In this document: positions 34,601 to 48,900 of the stretch, in pieces
Numbering within the stretch: position 1 is the first letter of the stretch
How the letters are laid out: each line of letters opens with the position of its first letter
From: Paramarasmius palmivorus
Taxonomy: Eukaryota; Basidiomycota; Agaricomycetes; Agaricales; Marasmiaceae
DNA length: 64,000 nucleotides
Assembly: GCA_037176845.1 (NCBI GenBank)
Contig: JAYKXP010000019.1
Location: 248,001-312,000, forward strand
Direction of reading: 5' to 3'
Program-made: the position numbers and the translations under genes
The notes under the pieces: generated by a model
What the model saw: only the letters and a program-made list of their open reading frames with translations
Told to the model about the DNA's origin: nothing
The model's database searches: none

Positions 34601-36197
34601 ACGAAGGAGACCATACAAGTCGGCACTAGGAGCACGTGAGAATCTCCCTTTGAATTTCTTGCTGCGAAACATACAGTGAATTCGTCACAGGTGTTCCTGT
34701 CAGCATCCATCGATACTTGGCCCGTACAAGGGCAACACATTGACTGGTCCGGGTACCTCTGGTATGCGGTGAGCGCCTAGAGCATTGAGCTGAATTGGAG
34801 CTCTCACCGATTTCTAATGAACTGAGCCTCGTCCGCAACCACTCGGAAAAACTTTGTACGTGCTAGAACTCCGCCGTTTTTGGCTACGTAACTAGCTTCG
34901 GTCCCGTCATTAAGACCATTTGGTAAATTCATATCGAGGCACAATGTTTGGTATGTTGTGATAACCACGTCTTTGGACTTTACTTCTGAAGTTTTCTGGA
35001 GGGTGATTTCAGCATTGCCATTGCCCTGGTGAACGACAGACATACCTTGAGTTTGTCCTTCCCCCAGTGTACATGGACAGACATGATGCCGTTCGTCTTC
35101 TCTTCAATTTCATCTTTCCACTATGAACATTTAGAATAGGGGTATGTCGCAACAGAAATGGTGCCAAACCTGTTGCAAAAGTGCAGCTGGGACAATTATG
35201 AGCGTAGTCCGGCAAGACTCGTCCTCGTTTTTTGGTTGATTCATTGCCATGGTGGCAATCATCTGAACGGTCTTGCCTATACCATGAAAGTCAAGATCTG
35301 CCCGAGGCTGTGCTTGTGAACATACCTAAACCCATATCATCTCTGAGACGGTGTTAGTCGTGGGCATATCGTGGAAACTGAGAAACATACGCTAGAATAC
35401 CACCCTTGTCATTACTATTCAACTCCTTGTCCACCATCCTAAGCTAGATTGAATGTGACTGTCGCCAAAACGAAGGTGAAGGACATACCAAGCTACACCA
35501 ATCACTTGATGTCGTAGCAAGCGAACATCGAGACCAGGCACAATGTCCATTTCACTGGGGAGATGTCAGTATACTGAGAAATTTGAGGGCTGATACGTAC
35601 TCTTTCAGACCAAGCTTCTTCATGGCAGCTTTCACAGTCAAACCATGACTCTTGTTGTTGATGCCACGAGTGACGAATTCTGCCATCCTGAGCAATACTT
35701 TAGCATGATTGCACCCGAAATCTACTAAGATTCAGTGCATACTTCTGGGCTTGGTCCGCTCCCCCTAAGTAGAGTTATGAGAAAAGTTCTTTGTTCTGAT
35801 TTTTGACCCACACTCACCGACATCTATCGCCTTTATCTGGCTCTCGTTGTCATAGTTCAACCTGAATCCTCCTCCTCCTTTGATCCTCGATCCTCCGGTA
35901 ATCGAAGACGTTAAGAAAGAAAGATCCCCATCTAAGCATCGCGTCACTATTAGTCAAAGAAGTCGATTGTGTTGATTCGCAAAACTGACCTTCATCCGAG
36001 TCTGACATCATCTTCTGCCTTTCCTGTTCTTCCCTGGCTTTTTGTAACAGTTCTGGAGTCACTGAGCTCTCAGCATTTCCACTCAAAGAATGTAAAGGTG
36101 TCCGTGGTAACAGCTCTTTTGGGATACGCTGAGTCAACATCGACTTATCCAACGCGTCCAAGAGCCTAGAAGACTCTCCGGCGCGGTTGCCGGCCAT
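31643..36197 (-). CDS. SNF2-family translocase with internal RING finger (Uls1/Rad5/Rad16 class)
   Basis: This is a multi-exon gene starting MAGNRAGESSRLLDALDKSM. The motor begins near 35400 with DMGLGKTVQMIATMAMN (Walker A region), then TLIIVPAALLQQ, VVITTYQTLCLDMN, FFRVVADEAQFIRNR (DEAQ box) and YRWMLTGTPVTNSL, and RRTKDSQLEGEPLLRLPP. A C3HC4 RING follows: CPRCEE, then LDCGHEICFDC, then the last pair around CPTCKRMLD (about 33640-33260). An acidic/Lys linker leads to the helicase C-terminal lobe: FDGKMDRHSREQALSTF, STKCGGVGLNLVAANRVI, AHRIGQEKDVFIKRLVVE. The tail ends in SSDASDDD. A RING between the two motor lobes is typical of Rad5/Rad16/Uls1 ATPases, which strip or ubiquitylate chromatin and repair proteins. 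The DEAQ box and the absence of a visible HIRAN domain favour the Uls1/Rrp branch. It diverges from the Shp1 gene. Confidence 0.87.
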
Positions 36198-36228
36198 GAT
36201 AAAGGGTCCAGAAATAAGGGGGGATAGT

Positions 36229-36290
36229 GGTCAGAGGCAGTCAGAGGCGGTCTAGAGAGACTGTTAGAGGCGGTCAGAGGCGGTCAGAGA
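36229..36290. repeat. Degenerate GTCAGAGGC tandem repeat in a divergent promoter
   Basis: The word GTCAGAGGC or a one-base variant recurs about five times in roughly 60 bp between the SNF2 gene (-) and the Shp1 gene (+), with units about 10 bp apart. Confidence 0.6.
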
Positions 36291-36448
36291 CAAAGACGCG
36301 ACACTCGCGTTACAGCTCCAGGTAAACATAAACAAGCAAGGCGCGAGAAGATTTTACCCGTTTGGGAAAACCCTATGACGCGGCCTCGCGTCCGCAACTT
36401 CTGACCTTCAAAGCAAACTATTTTCAATCCCCTTCTTGGAAGACTATA

Positions 36449-37927
36449 ATGTCAGGAGACGAAAACAACGGTGGCGGACAGACTCTTGGTGGAGGCCCTA
36501 GCGAACCTTTACCTTCTGGATGGGGACAGCCAAGTCGCCCCAGAATCGGCCGAATCGGTGACTGGAATAACGGAGGGTGAGTGTATTCTTGGACCTGACC
36601 TTTCGATAATAGTTAATGTTGTTTGTTATAGAAATCAGACACAATCGAATAATGGCTCAAGACTTCGTACATTGGGAGACCTCGCTCCAGGCGATGGACC
36701 GAGAATGCCACCACCATCTGCGCATGCAGGGCATAGTCACGACGACTCTGATGAGGAAGGAGGACCAGACGAGGGGGAGAATTGGTTTGCTGGTGGTGAA
36801 AGAAGGTCATATCGATTTCTTCGTTGCCTTTAAACCTTACCGATCTTTCTTTACATAGTGGTATCTCAGTCCAAAACCCGGGCAGGCCAGGCGGTGAAAG
36901 CGGCGTACCAGGAGGAGATATGGTGAGGGATTTGCTACGAAGGGCCGCTGAGTTTGTCGACTTCCTTTCTACGATGAAAATTCAACTGACTTGACAATAC
37001 GTGATAGACGCGGTCCACCACCTGAACGTGTACAAGCAGGAACCTTCTCCGGAGGAGGCCATACTTTGGGCGGCGATGAGGCCGAGAGCTCTTTTATTCC
37101 CGATCCCAATGCCGAGATGGATGGTATGGTGCTTGCCTAACATCTCACTGTAATCTAAGCTCACATTATCCAGTTGAGCCAACCATCCGACACCTCGTGT
37201 TTTGGAGAGATGGCTTCACCGTCGAAGATGGCGAACTCATGCGCTACGATGACCCCAACAACGAAGCTGTCTTGGCCGAAATTCATTCTGGGTAAGCAGT
37301 ACAACTTCAAGCATGTGCTGCGGATCTAACATCACATACATAGACGTGCCCCTCCATCGATTTTGAACGTCCGCCCAGGAGAGCCTGTGGAACTAAGGGT
37401 CCAGAAACGAACTAACGAGGACTACGTGCCACCCAAACGGGGTGCATTCCATGGCACTGGCAATCGTCTCGGAGCACCAGTTCCCGAGGTCAGCGGCGCT
37501 GGAGCATCTGGCAGCAGCATGCCTGGATCCTTCCCGGGTTCTTCTAGTGCCTCTGGCCCGTCATCTTCAGAGTCCACCGCAGAAAGGCAAAACCTAGCCA
37601 CCAAGTTCGAGGTTGACCAATCCAAGCCAATGACGAGCGTCCAAATCCGTTTGGCTGACGGAACTAGAATGGTTTGTAGGGTAAATTTGACGCATACTGT
37701 TCTGGACCTAAGGAACTTTATCAACGCGTAAGTCTCGATATGATAACCCCATTCGCCCAAGATACACGAAAGCTGATTTGTGTTTCAGCTCTCGCCCAGA
37801 GAACCTTACCCGACCCTACTCTATCTGCACCACATTCCCTAACCGCGTCCTTGACGACAATAGCGCAACAATAGAGGCCGCTGGTTTGAAGAATAGTGTT
37901 GTTGTACAGAAATGGGATGATGCGTGA
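36449..37927 (+). CDS. shp1: SEP-UBX protein, p47/Shp1 cofactor of Cdc48
   Basis: The first exon starts [20 protein letters not shown]. Later exons carry an acidic region ([20 protein letters not shown]), [20 protein letters not shown], then the SEP domain ([47 protein letters not shown]). A Ser/Pro/Gly linker leads to the C-terminal UBX domain ([28 protein letters not shown], and after an intron [20 protein letters not shown], ending VVVQKWDDA). Within the UBX, TFPNR is the Cdc48/p97-binding turn (usual FPR). The repeated GG.TLGG words resemble the SHP boxes of p47. No UBA domain is visible at the N-terminus, unlike animal p47. This is the housekeeping Shp1/Ubx1 type, acting in Cdc48-dependent membrane fusion and protein turnover. 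Confidence 0.88.
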
Positions 37928-38482
37928 TGTAAAAAGGCAGCTATCATAGTAGGATGAACGTGTACAATTAGGTGTTACCATAGAGAACTCAGTTGTCTGT
38001 ACCCTTACATTCCGAGATCGAGCGGAGCTCCATCCAAAGAAGAGTGATTTACTTTCTTGAACTGGGCCGGTAGAACGGAGGACGGAGACCACGGAAAAAA
38101 GAATGGTTTGATACATACAACACGGGGAATGAATGACTGTTACATTGACACCAACAGAAAACACCTAAGAAACATCAGCTACACCACGGATGTCCGACGT
38201 GGAAGGGAACAATTAGAAACGTTCGAAAATATCTGGGCTAGGATATTGTATGATTGAATATGTTATATACGATGATGATGCTTTGCAGGAGAGTGCTTGA
38301 TATGACAATGTGAACAAGGGGAATGAAGGGAAACAACTAGCCACGATATATTAAGATAGTTCTCCTCGAAAACGATTCGAGTGGCATACATAGGAAAGCA
38401 GCAGACGACAGCGAGAAGGGAAGGTGAGGCACAATGGATGTGAAGGCACAGCTTAATCACAGAGCCGGCGAAACTCGCAACC
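37928..38482. other. Convergent 3' flanks of Shp1 and CDK genes
   Basis: This is untranslated sequence between convergent genes. No additional gene is seen. Confidence 0.5.
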
Positions 38483-40199
<1,717 letters not shown>

Positions 40200-41982
40200 G
40201 GTGAATGAAACAAGGACTGCAAAAAGCTTCTAGTTTTGCCTTGAAAGGATACGAGAGTGGGATGAGGTCAAGCCCAACGGAAAAAAAGGTCGCTATACAA
40301 GGGAAGATGGGGGAAAGGAGAAGGAAAGAGACAGTGGAGTTGGGGAGGATGAGAGTTTCTGTTGAGTTATATGTGATGTATAACGTAAGGTCCCATGGTC
40401 CTGGGCGCGATGCAAATTTTGATGGGACATGTCCCTCCTCAAAAGGTCCCTTGTTCCATTGCCATTTAGGCCGTTTCCGAACAGTCTAATGGAGGCAAAA
40501 TGGGTATTGTGTCCTTTTATGTATGTATTCAGTCACTAGTGTATCTATCCTACAGCCCAATAAGTGGCACGCGTTGGAAATTAGATTCAATGGTCTCCCA
40601 TTACGTCCGAAGATATGCGTCGCCAATGACCTGGTAGGATATGAGTCCCAAGATGGACATATATGCACCATTGACTTCATGGCGCCCAATGGCCCATGCT
40701 ACCTGTATCAGCTCCAGCGGAAATAAGTCCAGAGAAATCGGCACCAGGTAGAATTGCTGGAAAGTCGCGTGCACTGTGCGAGGAGAGTGCAGCGTCTAGC
40801 ACACGTAAAAATGCTCTATAAATCAGCTGTAAATTAGACAGGTGTCGGCGGTTTAACAGACGGAAAAAGACGATAAGTGACACCGACCATCAGGTGAATC
40901 GGGATATTTTCACCATCGATCACCGTGTTCACGGAGGTATCTTGGCAGCGACGCTCTGTTGATCACAAAAGATCGGTGTGGGACGAGACACGGTCCGAGT
41001 AAGTGTTGTGGGGTTGGTAAGACAAAGCGAGGATCGGTATTGGGCTTCGAATACCACCAGCTTGCACCAGGCAATACAACGAGGACCCACAAACACAAGC
41101 TCGGGGGATCCTACAATAGCAACCGAAAGGAGGAAGCTTTAACCTCCTCGACACCATGTGACAGTGTCCAACATATGTGCTGCGAAAGGTAGGGTGGTGA
41201 GAAGAGACGTACCCACAGAATCAACTGACTTACCATCCCCGCCAACACCGAATAAAACTGCTTTCAAAATGGTCCCTGTGCGGCATATGGGCTCAAAGTA
41301 GGAAGTAAAATAAAAACGAGACTTGATGGAGTACCTGCCCATTCAGCATGCATACGTGATACTCGAGTCACAGGTCGTCCGGCCTGTAGTCTGGCAATAC
41401 TGATTTCGGGAACGAAGAATAAGCGTGGAACTCTGAAGAGATAAATCGAGAAAGTGAGGTTACTGATACCGGTGCAGGCTCGTATAGGGAAGGATTCAAT
41501 TGTGGCTTTATCGTTTCGGTCGGCTGGTGGTTCTTCTGTTTAACGATCAAAGTTCTAGCCTTTGTCCTGTAATTATGGCCAGTCAGTCATGGCTCGCGAG
41601 AGGGCAGATTACAACACACCTCTCAGTCGCGGACTGCTGGTCAGCCACCTGAACCTTGTGCGGCACGCGATATCTGTGAGGGTGAGTGCCACACGGGAGG
41701 CAGACGCGGACAACGAGAAACTTGACTAATTGCATGGATATGAGATAGTGTGAAGTCAAAAAAGTTTTTGGCTTTACTAATCGTGGTAAAGCCGCGTAAA
41801 CTGTACTATTCAAGTGTCGGTCGATAGGGATACATGGTGACGTTGGAGTCGATTATACTAATACAGAGTCCAAGAAATGATCGGCGACGTCGAGAATATC
41901 AAGAACTATGATGTCCTATCGGCGAATGCGTGGTATATCTGGTTGGTCTTCACAACGCTGGTGAAATATTTTAATGGTTGCA
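40200..41982. other. Interval with unresolved coding potential
   Basis: Upstream of the CDK gene I find no domain. A few leftward segments (about 41180-41640) have GT..AG boundaries and short open stretches such as VPRLFFVPEISIARLQAGRP and PICRTGTILKAVLFGVGG, which could be exons of an unrecognised gene or of a decayed one. They do not join in one frame by eye, so no CDS is called. Confidence 0.35.
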
Positions 41983-42919
41983 TCAATAACACCACGAAGA
42001 ACTCACAACAAGCCTGTACCGACAAATCTTATAACCCTCTTTGCCCTTATCTTCAAAGTACTGGAAGTAGTGAATGCTGAGATTGGATTGGCACTTCGTG
42101 AAAAACTCGGAACATACCTCAGTCACTCGATATAGCCCGTCGTACCGATAGCTACGTTGACTGGCATGAGTTACATCCAGGTATAGAAGAAAAAGTGTCC
42201 TCTCACCCTTCCGCTGGTGCATACTTGGAATTTTGTCTGTGCCCTCGAACGACTCTCACAGGCAGTTTCGAGTTGCAGGATCTCTGATAGGAGAGTGAGC
42301 GAAAATAATGTAGAGCGAATGGGTTTTGATGCAAACCTGCAAGGCCTTGTTCATCTTGTGCTCGAAGGTTTGGTCTCTTGTCTGCGGGCCGGGTGCCTAT
42401 ACACGATGTTGGTTTCAATGAGAGGTGCACTGATTCAGAAGAGTACTTGAATAACATACGGTGAAGGGGTCTGTTTGGCCACCCGTGCCCGTATAGAGAC
42501 TAAAGTCAAGTATAAGACTATGGAGCGTGTCTGATATAAATTATCACGCACACTTCGTTTCCATTGTCCTCGTCATCCTCATAGCCTCCGTTGAGCACAA
42601 TTGAGGTCGCACCTCTGTTGCAATGTGCTATCCCAGCATATCGATGTTTGTGAACATTCTTGCGCAGCAGATCATCGCTGAGAAAGAAGCTTATCAGTGA
42701 AATATCGGCGATGAAGAGGCAGTGGAGCACACCGGTCCTGGAACTTCTGTCCTACCCGCACTCCTTTTGGATGACCGAATCTCGGGTCGCAACGTGACAT
42801 CTCCATTCCAAATCCATATAGATCCTTGTTCTCCATCAATGCTCGGCGTCTGAAGCAGAAATTCTCAGTAAACGACACTTTATGAAGAACACGGTCACCC
42901 ACAATCGTTCTGCAGCCAT
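41983..42919 (-). CDS. SRA-YDG domain protein, copy A
   Basis: The gene reads leftward from the ATG at 42919 (MAAERL, spliced to RRALMENKDLYGFGMEM). Exons then give DPRFGHPKGVRVGQKFQDR, NVHKHRYAGIAHCNRGATSI, VLNGGYEDDEDNGNE, LYTGTGGQ, FEHKMNKALQ, LPVRVVRGHRQNSKYAPAEG, YRYDGLYRVTE and YFEDKGKEGYKICRYRLV. These are the landmarks of the SRA (SET- and RING-associated, YDG) domain that flips and reads methylated cytosine. No RING, PHD or SET domain is attached. The gene is taken to end where the frame stops at 41983 (VVSSSWCY); an intron at that donor could add a tail as in copy B. The tandem paralogue is at 43235-44317. Confidence 0.7.
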
Positions 42920-43234
42920 GGTTGTGGTGGTTAAAGAAAGAGTAAGCAAATTACGGAGATGAATGCATGATTACCTGAAACGGAAACAATGGACCACATG
43001 CGCTTCCTGTGACATTTGTGACTCATCGTGTGAAAAACTCGGGCGAGCCGGACCGAAAGCCAAGTGGTCTGGAAAAGACGCCTGTGCGCTGGTGGCAAGC
43101 GCTCGACTCCAACAAGATCCTACGCATGGGACAGCTCGAAGGAACACAGGTATATTCAAGTTACGAAACTATCGATTGTGGTACATTGAGGATTTAATCA
43201 AGCGTTGAACCCCTGCCTGGGGATAGGGCATATC

Positions 43235-44317
43235 CTAATCGGTACTACTCGAAGAGTGATCTTCGAAGTCGACTAATGTGGGTTCGCAAGAGGTATCCAC
43301 CCCTAGCCGTTCTTCCAGGTCACTGTCCATGCTCCAGTCGCTGCCAATGAATATGGAAGATGTTTCAGAAGATGTTTCGGAGTCTTCTTCCCATAGCCGG
43401 TCCTCCCAACACTGTGTACGTGTTACTAGTTGCACAGATAATAACACGAGAAACTTACAACAAGTCTGTATCGACAGATCTTGTATCCCTCCTTGCCCTT
43501 GTCCTCAAAGCACTAGAAGCAATGGTGAATGCTGAGAACGGATCTACAACTCGAATTTCAGAGTCATACCTCTGTCACCCTATATAGCCCATCATAGCGA
43601 TAGCTGAGTTCAGTGGTATGAGTCACGACCGAAATAGAAAGCATAGGAATGTTTACCCTGTTGACGGTGCAAACTTGGAATCATGTTTGTGTCCACGAAT
43701 AACTCTTACAGGTAACCCTGCTTTCCACGAATTCTGCCAATTGCAATGTCAGTGGATGACCTTGAATCGAGATAAGCCATCGACAAGCCTGCAGCGCTTT
43801 GTTCATCCGGTGTTCAAATGTTTGGTCTTTTGTCTGATGGCCTGGTTTCTATGAAGATCTCAGTGATAAGCAGTCTTGCTAGGACTAAGGAACCTCTAGA
43901 CGTACATTGAACGCATCCTCTTGACCACCCGTCCCGGTATAGAGGCTGTGATTTATCGTTGAGACAATTTCCAGATATCTGGTCGTAAGAGTTTCCACCT
44001 ACATTTCATCTCCATTATCCTCGTCGTCTTCATACCCTCCACTGAGTACAACTGAAGTTGCACCTCTTCGGCAGTGTGCTATTCCAGCGAATCTGGGCTT
44101 GTGAACATTCTTTATAGATAACTCTTCACTAGATAATTGTAGCTCATTAGTGAGGATTAGAGAAAAGAGAATGGGCATACCGATTCTTGAAGATTTGACC
44201 AACTATCACTCCTCGTGGATGCCCGAAACCAGGTGCCCAGAAGCTGAGGGTTGCAGAAAACCATCAGATCACGATGTTTCAGCGAAAGCAAGCTACTTAC
44301 ACACGTTCTGCAGCCAT
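43235..44317 (-). CDS. SRA-YDG domain protein, copy B, with acidic tail
   Basis: The start at 44317 (MAAERVF) leads to WAPGFGHPRGVIVGQIFKNR. Next come KNVHKPRFAGIAHCRRGATS, VVLSGGYEDDEDNGDE, LYTGTGGQEDAFN, KPGHQTKDQTFEHRMNKALQ, LPVRVIRGHKHDSKFAPST, YRYDGLYRVTE and CFEDKGKEGYKICRYRLV, all joined by 45-65 nt introns. The C-terminal exon is acidic and serine-rich (CWEDRLWEEDSETSSETSS..., ending SSSSTD). This is a stand-alone SRA-YDG domain with the methyl-cytosine-pocket region retained, as seen in expanded families of Agaricomycetes. A DNA-methylation reader role is inferred from the domain. The fork before LPVRV was chosen to keep frame. Confidence 0.75.
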
Positions 44318-44493
44318 ATTGGTGGTAGCTAAAGGAAGAGTGGGCACGAGAATACATGACTGACATGGAAATGGTAAACATGAGGCACACTCGTGAGTGG
44401 AAGTCGAGGAGTGTTATTCGACGAAACTGTTCCATTTTCGTCCAATTTCCCGGGCAAACTCTTGTTCTCAAACCATCATCAACTACAGTCAAC

Positions 44494-45861
44494 ATGGCAT
44501 CCCCAGCAAAGAAGAAGCCGATAGCCATCATCACAATAGGAATGGCCGGGGCAGGAAAATCGACCTTTGTTCAGCGAATCAATTCGTATCTTCACTCGCA
44601 AGATAAACCACCATACATTTTAAACCTCGATCCAGCGGTTACCCATGTACCCTTTGAAGCCAATATCGATATCAGAGACACTGTGAATTACCAGGAGGTC
44701 ATGAAGCAGTGTGTAACCGACATTTTCCTCTCCTGAACCCAAGTCGGTGATGCAGGAAATTGTCAAGGTACAATCTAGGACCCAACGGTGGTATCTTGAC
44801 CGCCCTCAATCTTTTCACGACAAAATTCGATCAAGTGCTGGGTCTGGTCGATAAAAGGGCAGAGACAGTCGAGTGCGTGAACATATTTTGCTCTCTTTTT
44901 GAAGTGATCCTGAATCAAAACAATAGCTATGTGATTTTGGACACACCGGGGCAGATCGAAATTTTCACTTGGTCAGCGTCTGGAGCTATTATCACAGATG
45001 CTATAGCATCGTCTTTACCTACTGTCGTTGCCTACATCATCGATACTCCTCGGACCACTGCTCCAGCGACCTTCATGTCGAACATGCTTTATGCGTGTAG
45101 GTGAGCACGGAAAACCTTTCTCTCTGCTTCCAAATTTGATGAGAAGACCAGTATCCTATACAAAACGAAGCTTCCATTCATTCTGGTATTCAACAAGACA
45201 GACGTACAACCTCACGAATTCGCATTGGATTGGATGCACGATTTCGAAGCGTTCCAGGCAGCGCTGGCGGAGCATGGAGGATCTCGAGATTCTGAAGGAG
45301 AGCCAACGTACATGAACAGTCTCATGCACAGTATGAGTCTAGTTTTGGACGAATTTTACAAGCACCTCAAGGTGTGTATATCATGTTTTTTCCAGTCGAG
45401 TTCCATGCTGATGTCCAGTTAGGCTGTCGGCGTTTCCAGTATGTCTGGTGCTGGTATCAAGGAGTTCTTTGACGCAGTCGAAGCGTCTCGGGAGGAATAC
45501 GAGAAAGAGTATCTCCCGGAACTAGCAAGGGCTCGTGCTGCCCGCGAAAAATCACTTCAGACAGCCAAAGAAGACTCGATGAACCGGTTAATGAAGGATC
45601 TTGCTGTTGACCGAGCAAATAATCCCGGAGGAGCTCTGAATGATCGGTGGAATCCTGATGAGGAAGACGAGGAGAATGGAGATGATGATGACGACGACGA
45701 CGCGAACTTGATTGACCGAAGTACGTTCTTCCATATACCTCTCGTTCACCAAGTCTTATCTACGGCTGTCAGGTGAAGATAATTGGCCTGGCCAGTATAT
45801 CGATGTTACACGCGCACAGCGGCATCCAGATGAAAACTTCAATTGGCCTCGGCCAGGATGA
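44494..45861 (+). CDS. npa3: GPN-loop GTPase 1 (Npa3/GPN1)
   Basis: The start [20 protein letters not shown] lies immediately before the G1 P-loop GMAGAGKST. The defining GPN loop is in [17 protein letters not shown]3 is [11 protein letters not shown] and G4 is VFNKTDV. The C-terminal part is helical and Arg/Glu-rich ([20 protein letters not shown]). An acidic run ([15 protein letters not shown]) follows, and after a last intron [20 protein letters not shown], ending at 45861. This matches Npa3/GPN1, the essential chaperone-like GTPase that with GPN3 assembles and imports RNA polymerase II. The gene converges on the Crinkler-like gene that ends at 46000. Confidence 0.92.
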
Positions 45862-45999
45862 ATGACCTAGTCAGAGGCTCTTCCCTGTATTCCCTCAAAA
45901 GGTGTAACTCATCATTATTGTACCATCCAAGTAGCCGAAGAAGAACAACGTGTACGACCGCAACACTATTCTTATAAAATCTAGTAATATATAGACTTG

Positions 46000-48900
46000 T
46001 CATTTCTCATCAACGTCCATATCGTGATCCTGTAAGCCCTTCGTCCTTCTTCCGGCCGCCTTCGACGCCAACCTGGCCGATTTCCTCGAACCTGGCACCA
46101 AGGTCGAGGCCACCGCAGCTTGCTTTCCTTTGCGCGTCTCTGATATGACCTTCGATCTTTCGCGTTTTTGTACGGTATCTTTTCTGTCCTTGGGAGTAAG
46201 TTTGGCCCGAACTTTGGTTTCGGAGGGTACACGGCTTGTTGTGGTCTTCTGACGTGGACCCTTGAAGCTGGGGCCAGGCTGAGAGGCGGGACTTTGAATA
46301 GGTGCAGGTGGTATGCTCCTGCCAGGATCCACTGGTATGGTGGCGTTGATATTCGCTGACTCTTGAGTTTGAGTAGCCATGTAGGATAAAGCGGCTACAG
46401 CGGACCCACCTGTATACATATCCGGACTCTTTTCAATAGCATAATCCACTTCTGACCCCGCTTCTGTTACTTGACTCTGAGTTTCTGGGTCGATCGACGA
46501 ACGCCCTATTGTTTCCGAATCCTGCAACTTCGAGTCGAGCCGTGCCAGATGAGCCTCGCCAAGTAGACGTGTACGTTTCTTCTTCTCATAGCGAATAAGA
46601 GCATCCGTCGGCGAGAGCTTCCTGGTGAGTTCCACAAATATCTCCCGATTCAGGGAGACCAGAGGATGACCATCATCGCGGTCTGGATCCTGCCAGTCCC
46701 GTTTGCGTTGAACAAACCGAGGGATATCAGTGATTGCAGGCCATGAAGCGACGACTCTCAAGCAGCTGAATTTGCCGGCTATATCGGGAGAAGCGCGGTC
46801 GGGCAGACCTTCCATCGCCTCTAGAATGCGGTCGCGCTTTCTTTTGCGCTCGGCGCGCCCGTTCTGCTTCTTCTTTTGGGACAGTTGAGCCTATAAAGTC
46901 GTATAATCCATAAACACGTATTAAACCACTCATCGTTGACCAGCCCGATACTCACCTTATTTGATGACATCGAGCCCAACGATTCAGAGTCATTCAGCGT
47001 ATCATCGACATCATCCTTGGGGTATGGCAGGCAACTCAGTCCAACTGTGATTGCAACGTAGAAAAGACCTTACTAGATATAAGCTGAAACGTCTGGGAGT
47101 TGTGGTGTCGATAGCAGCACCTAGTGTGGTTGAATCCAGATACAGTAAATTTTTGTCCGTATAACCCGGAATGTTGTGTGGTTTATCTGGAAGCGCAGGT
47201 TTCCCCTGATGAAGCTTGCTTTGGACTGCGACCCATATGTAAGCTGGTGGGTATTGTCCGTTGCCTTCGAGCTTGAGCACGAACATGATATCTGCGGCGG
47301 CAGAATTGTCAGGGAAGTAGAATGGCTCACAATACTGAAAGCGAAGCCAACGATCAAAGTCACCTCTCGGGTCCCTATGATCGTAAGCTCTGCCCAGACT
47401 GCTAGCACACCCGGTAACGTGACCATCGGAATTAACCTTTGTGATACCTTCTTCGTAGTAAACCGTCTTAGTCGAGGCCTCCATGCAGGCTTTGAGCGCA
47501 ACCAGCTTTGCGCGACGATTGGCCAGAGGATGTTCATCGTCTGGGAAATCGAATATGGTGCCGAGTGTCACAAATTCGGCAAACGCCATTGCGAAATAGA
47601 AGGCCAGGTAGTGTTCAAATCCATTATCAGGTTCGGATATTTCAAGAGACTTGGCGATGCGCTCGTAAAGCGATGGACATTGAAGAGTCATGTCCTCATT
47701 GGAGTTGGCCCATTTTAAACACGATAGAAGGACTAGACGTTCATCTATCTGGATGGCCGTTTCGAATGAGGGGATTCGTGCAAAGCCATACTGTAGTAGG
47801 CTGGCACCGTCTTTACCCGAGATTTGCGCCACAGAGGACATGAGCGTGTAGTCATACACGGCGCCCAAAACCAATTTTTGGAGGCTCCTGTCTCGGATAT
47901 GTATTAGCCATTCTGTAGGCAATCCGGCTGGTCATTTCAACTTACTGTTCTCGAGTTCGTCAAACCTCGGGGCAGAGGCGCTTATGACGTGGCTAATTGG
48001 ACAGGAGAGCGGAAATGTCGTTTCACAGATTCGCGTGGGGTCATAATCACAAGGTTCGAATTCCGCTGTTTTCTTGATGTATTGATCCAGTAGTTTGTGG
48101 GGTTTATAATAGCAGTTCTCGATGAGACAAGTCAAGAAAGACGCCGTCATACGATATCTGCATTCACGATAGTGCTTCAGGAAACGCATTCAAGGACGTT
48201 ACATAGCTACTGACCTGCCTCGAAGCCAATGCCATATCCTTTCCAACAGCTTCTTGCCCGAATCCGTGTCCAGGATTTCCGGGGGTACGTATTTACGGAC
48301 GTAGGCCTCCTGGTCTTCCCGTGTGTCAAAAGCACCCGTTGCGCCTGACCAGAGAAATTGGTGACTGTGGTGTTTGAATGCAGCTGACCCGACAGCTTCT
48401 GATAAATCCCCGAGGGAAATACCAGTGCCAGTCACGACATAGCTCATGTGGAGGGCGGTGCGTGAGTTCAATAGGTCGGTCCAGCCAAACACGAGTTCGC
48501 GTAGCACTGGCCGATACTGGATTTTGTTGGCAGACATGAATGCACCTCGGTACTTGGAAGACGCTTCCTGTGCCTCGTCGATCACAATGTAAAAATGTGA
48601 ATGACCCATCAACCGCGAGAGCTTTGTGCGAATCGAGTCGCGAACACGGATTATCTCCTTCGACAAGTGTTCGATAGGGAACCCCGAGATTTGCTCTGTC
48701 AGTGAGACGAACACATCTTCGTAGTCGGGGTGGAGAATTCCTGGTTGGAGTTGGAGCCAAAGCCACTTCTTCATGTAATGCGAGACTTCGGGGTGATGTT
48801 CCTTCTTCATGTGTGTTTCCATTGACTGGAGAAATTGGTTGAAGATGACCAATCGAGCAAGAAGAACCGCATTGAGAATTGAAGCAGCAATACGGCAATT

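Noticed and set aside
41139..41640. Possible exons of an unknown leftward gene
   Set aside because: Splice sites are present, but the segments do not join in one frame by hand. Left as unresolved rather than called.
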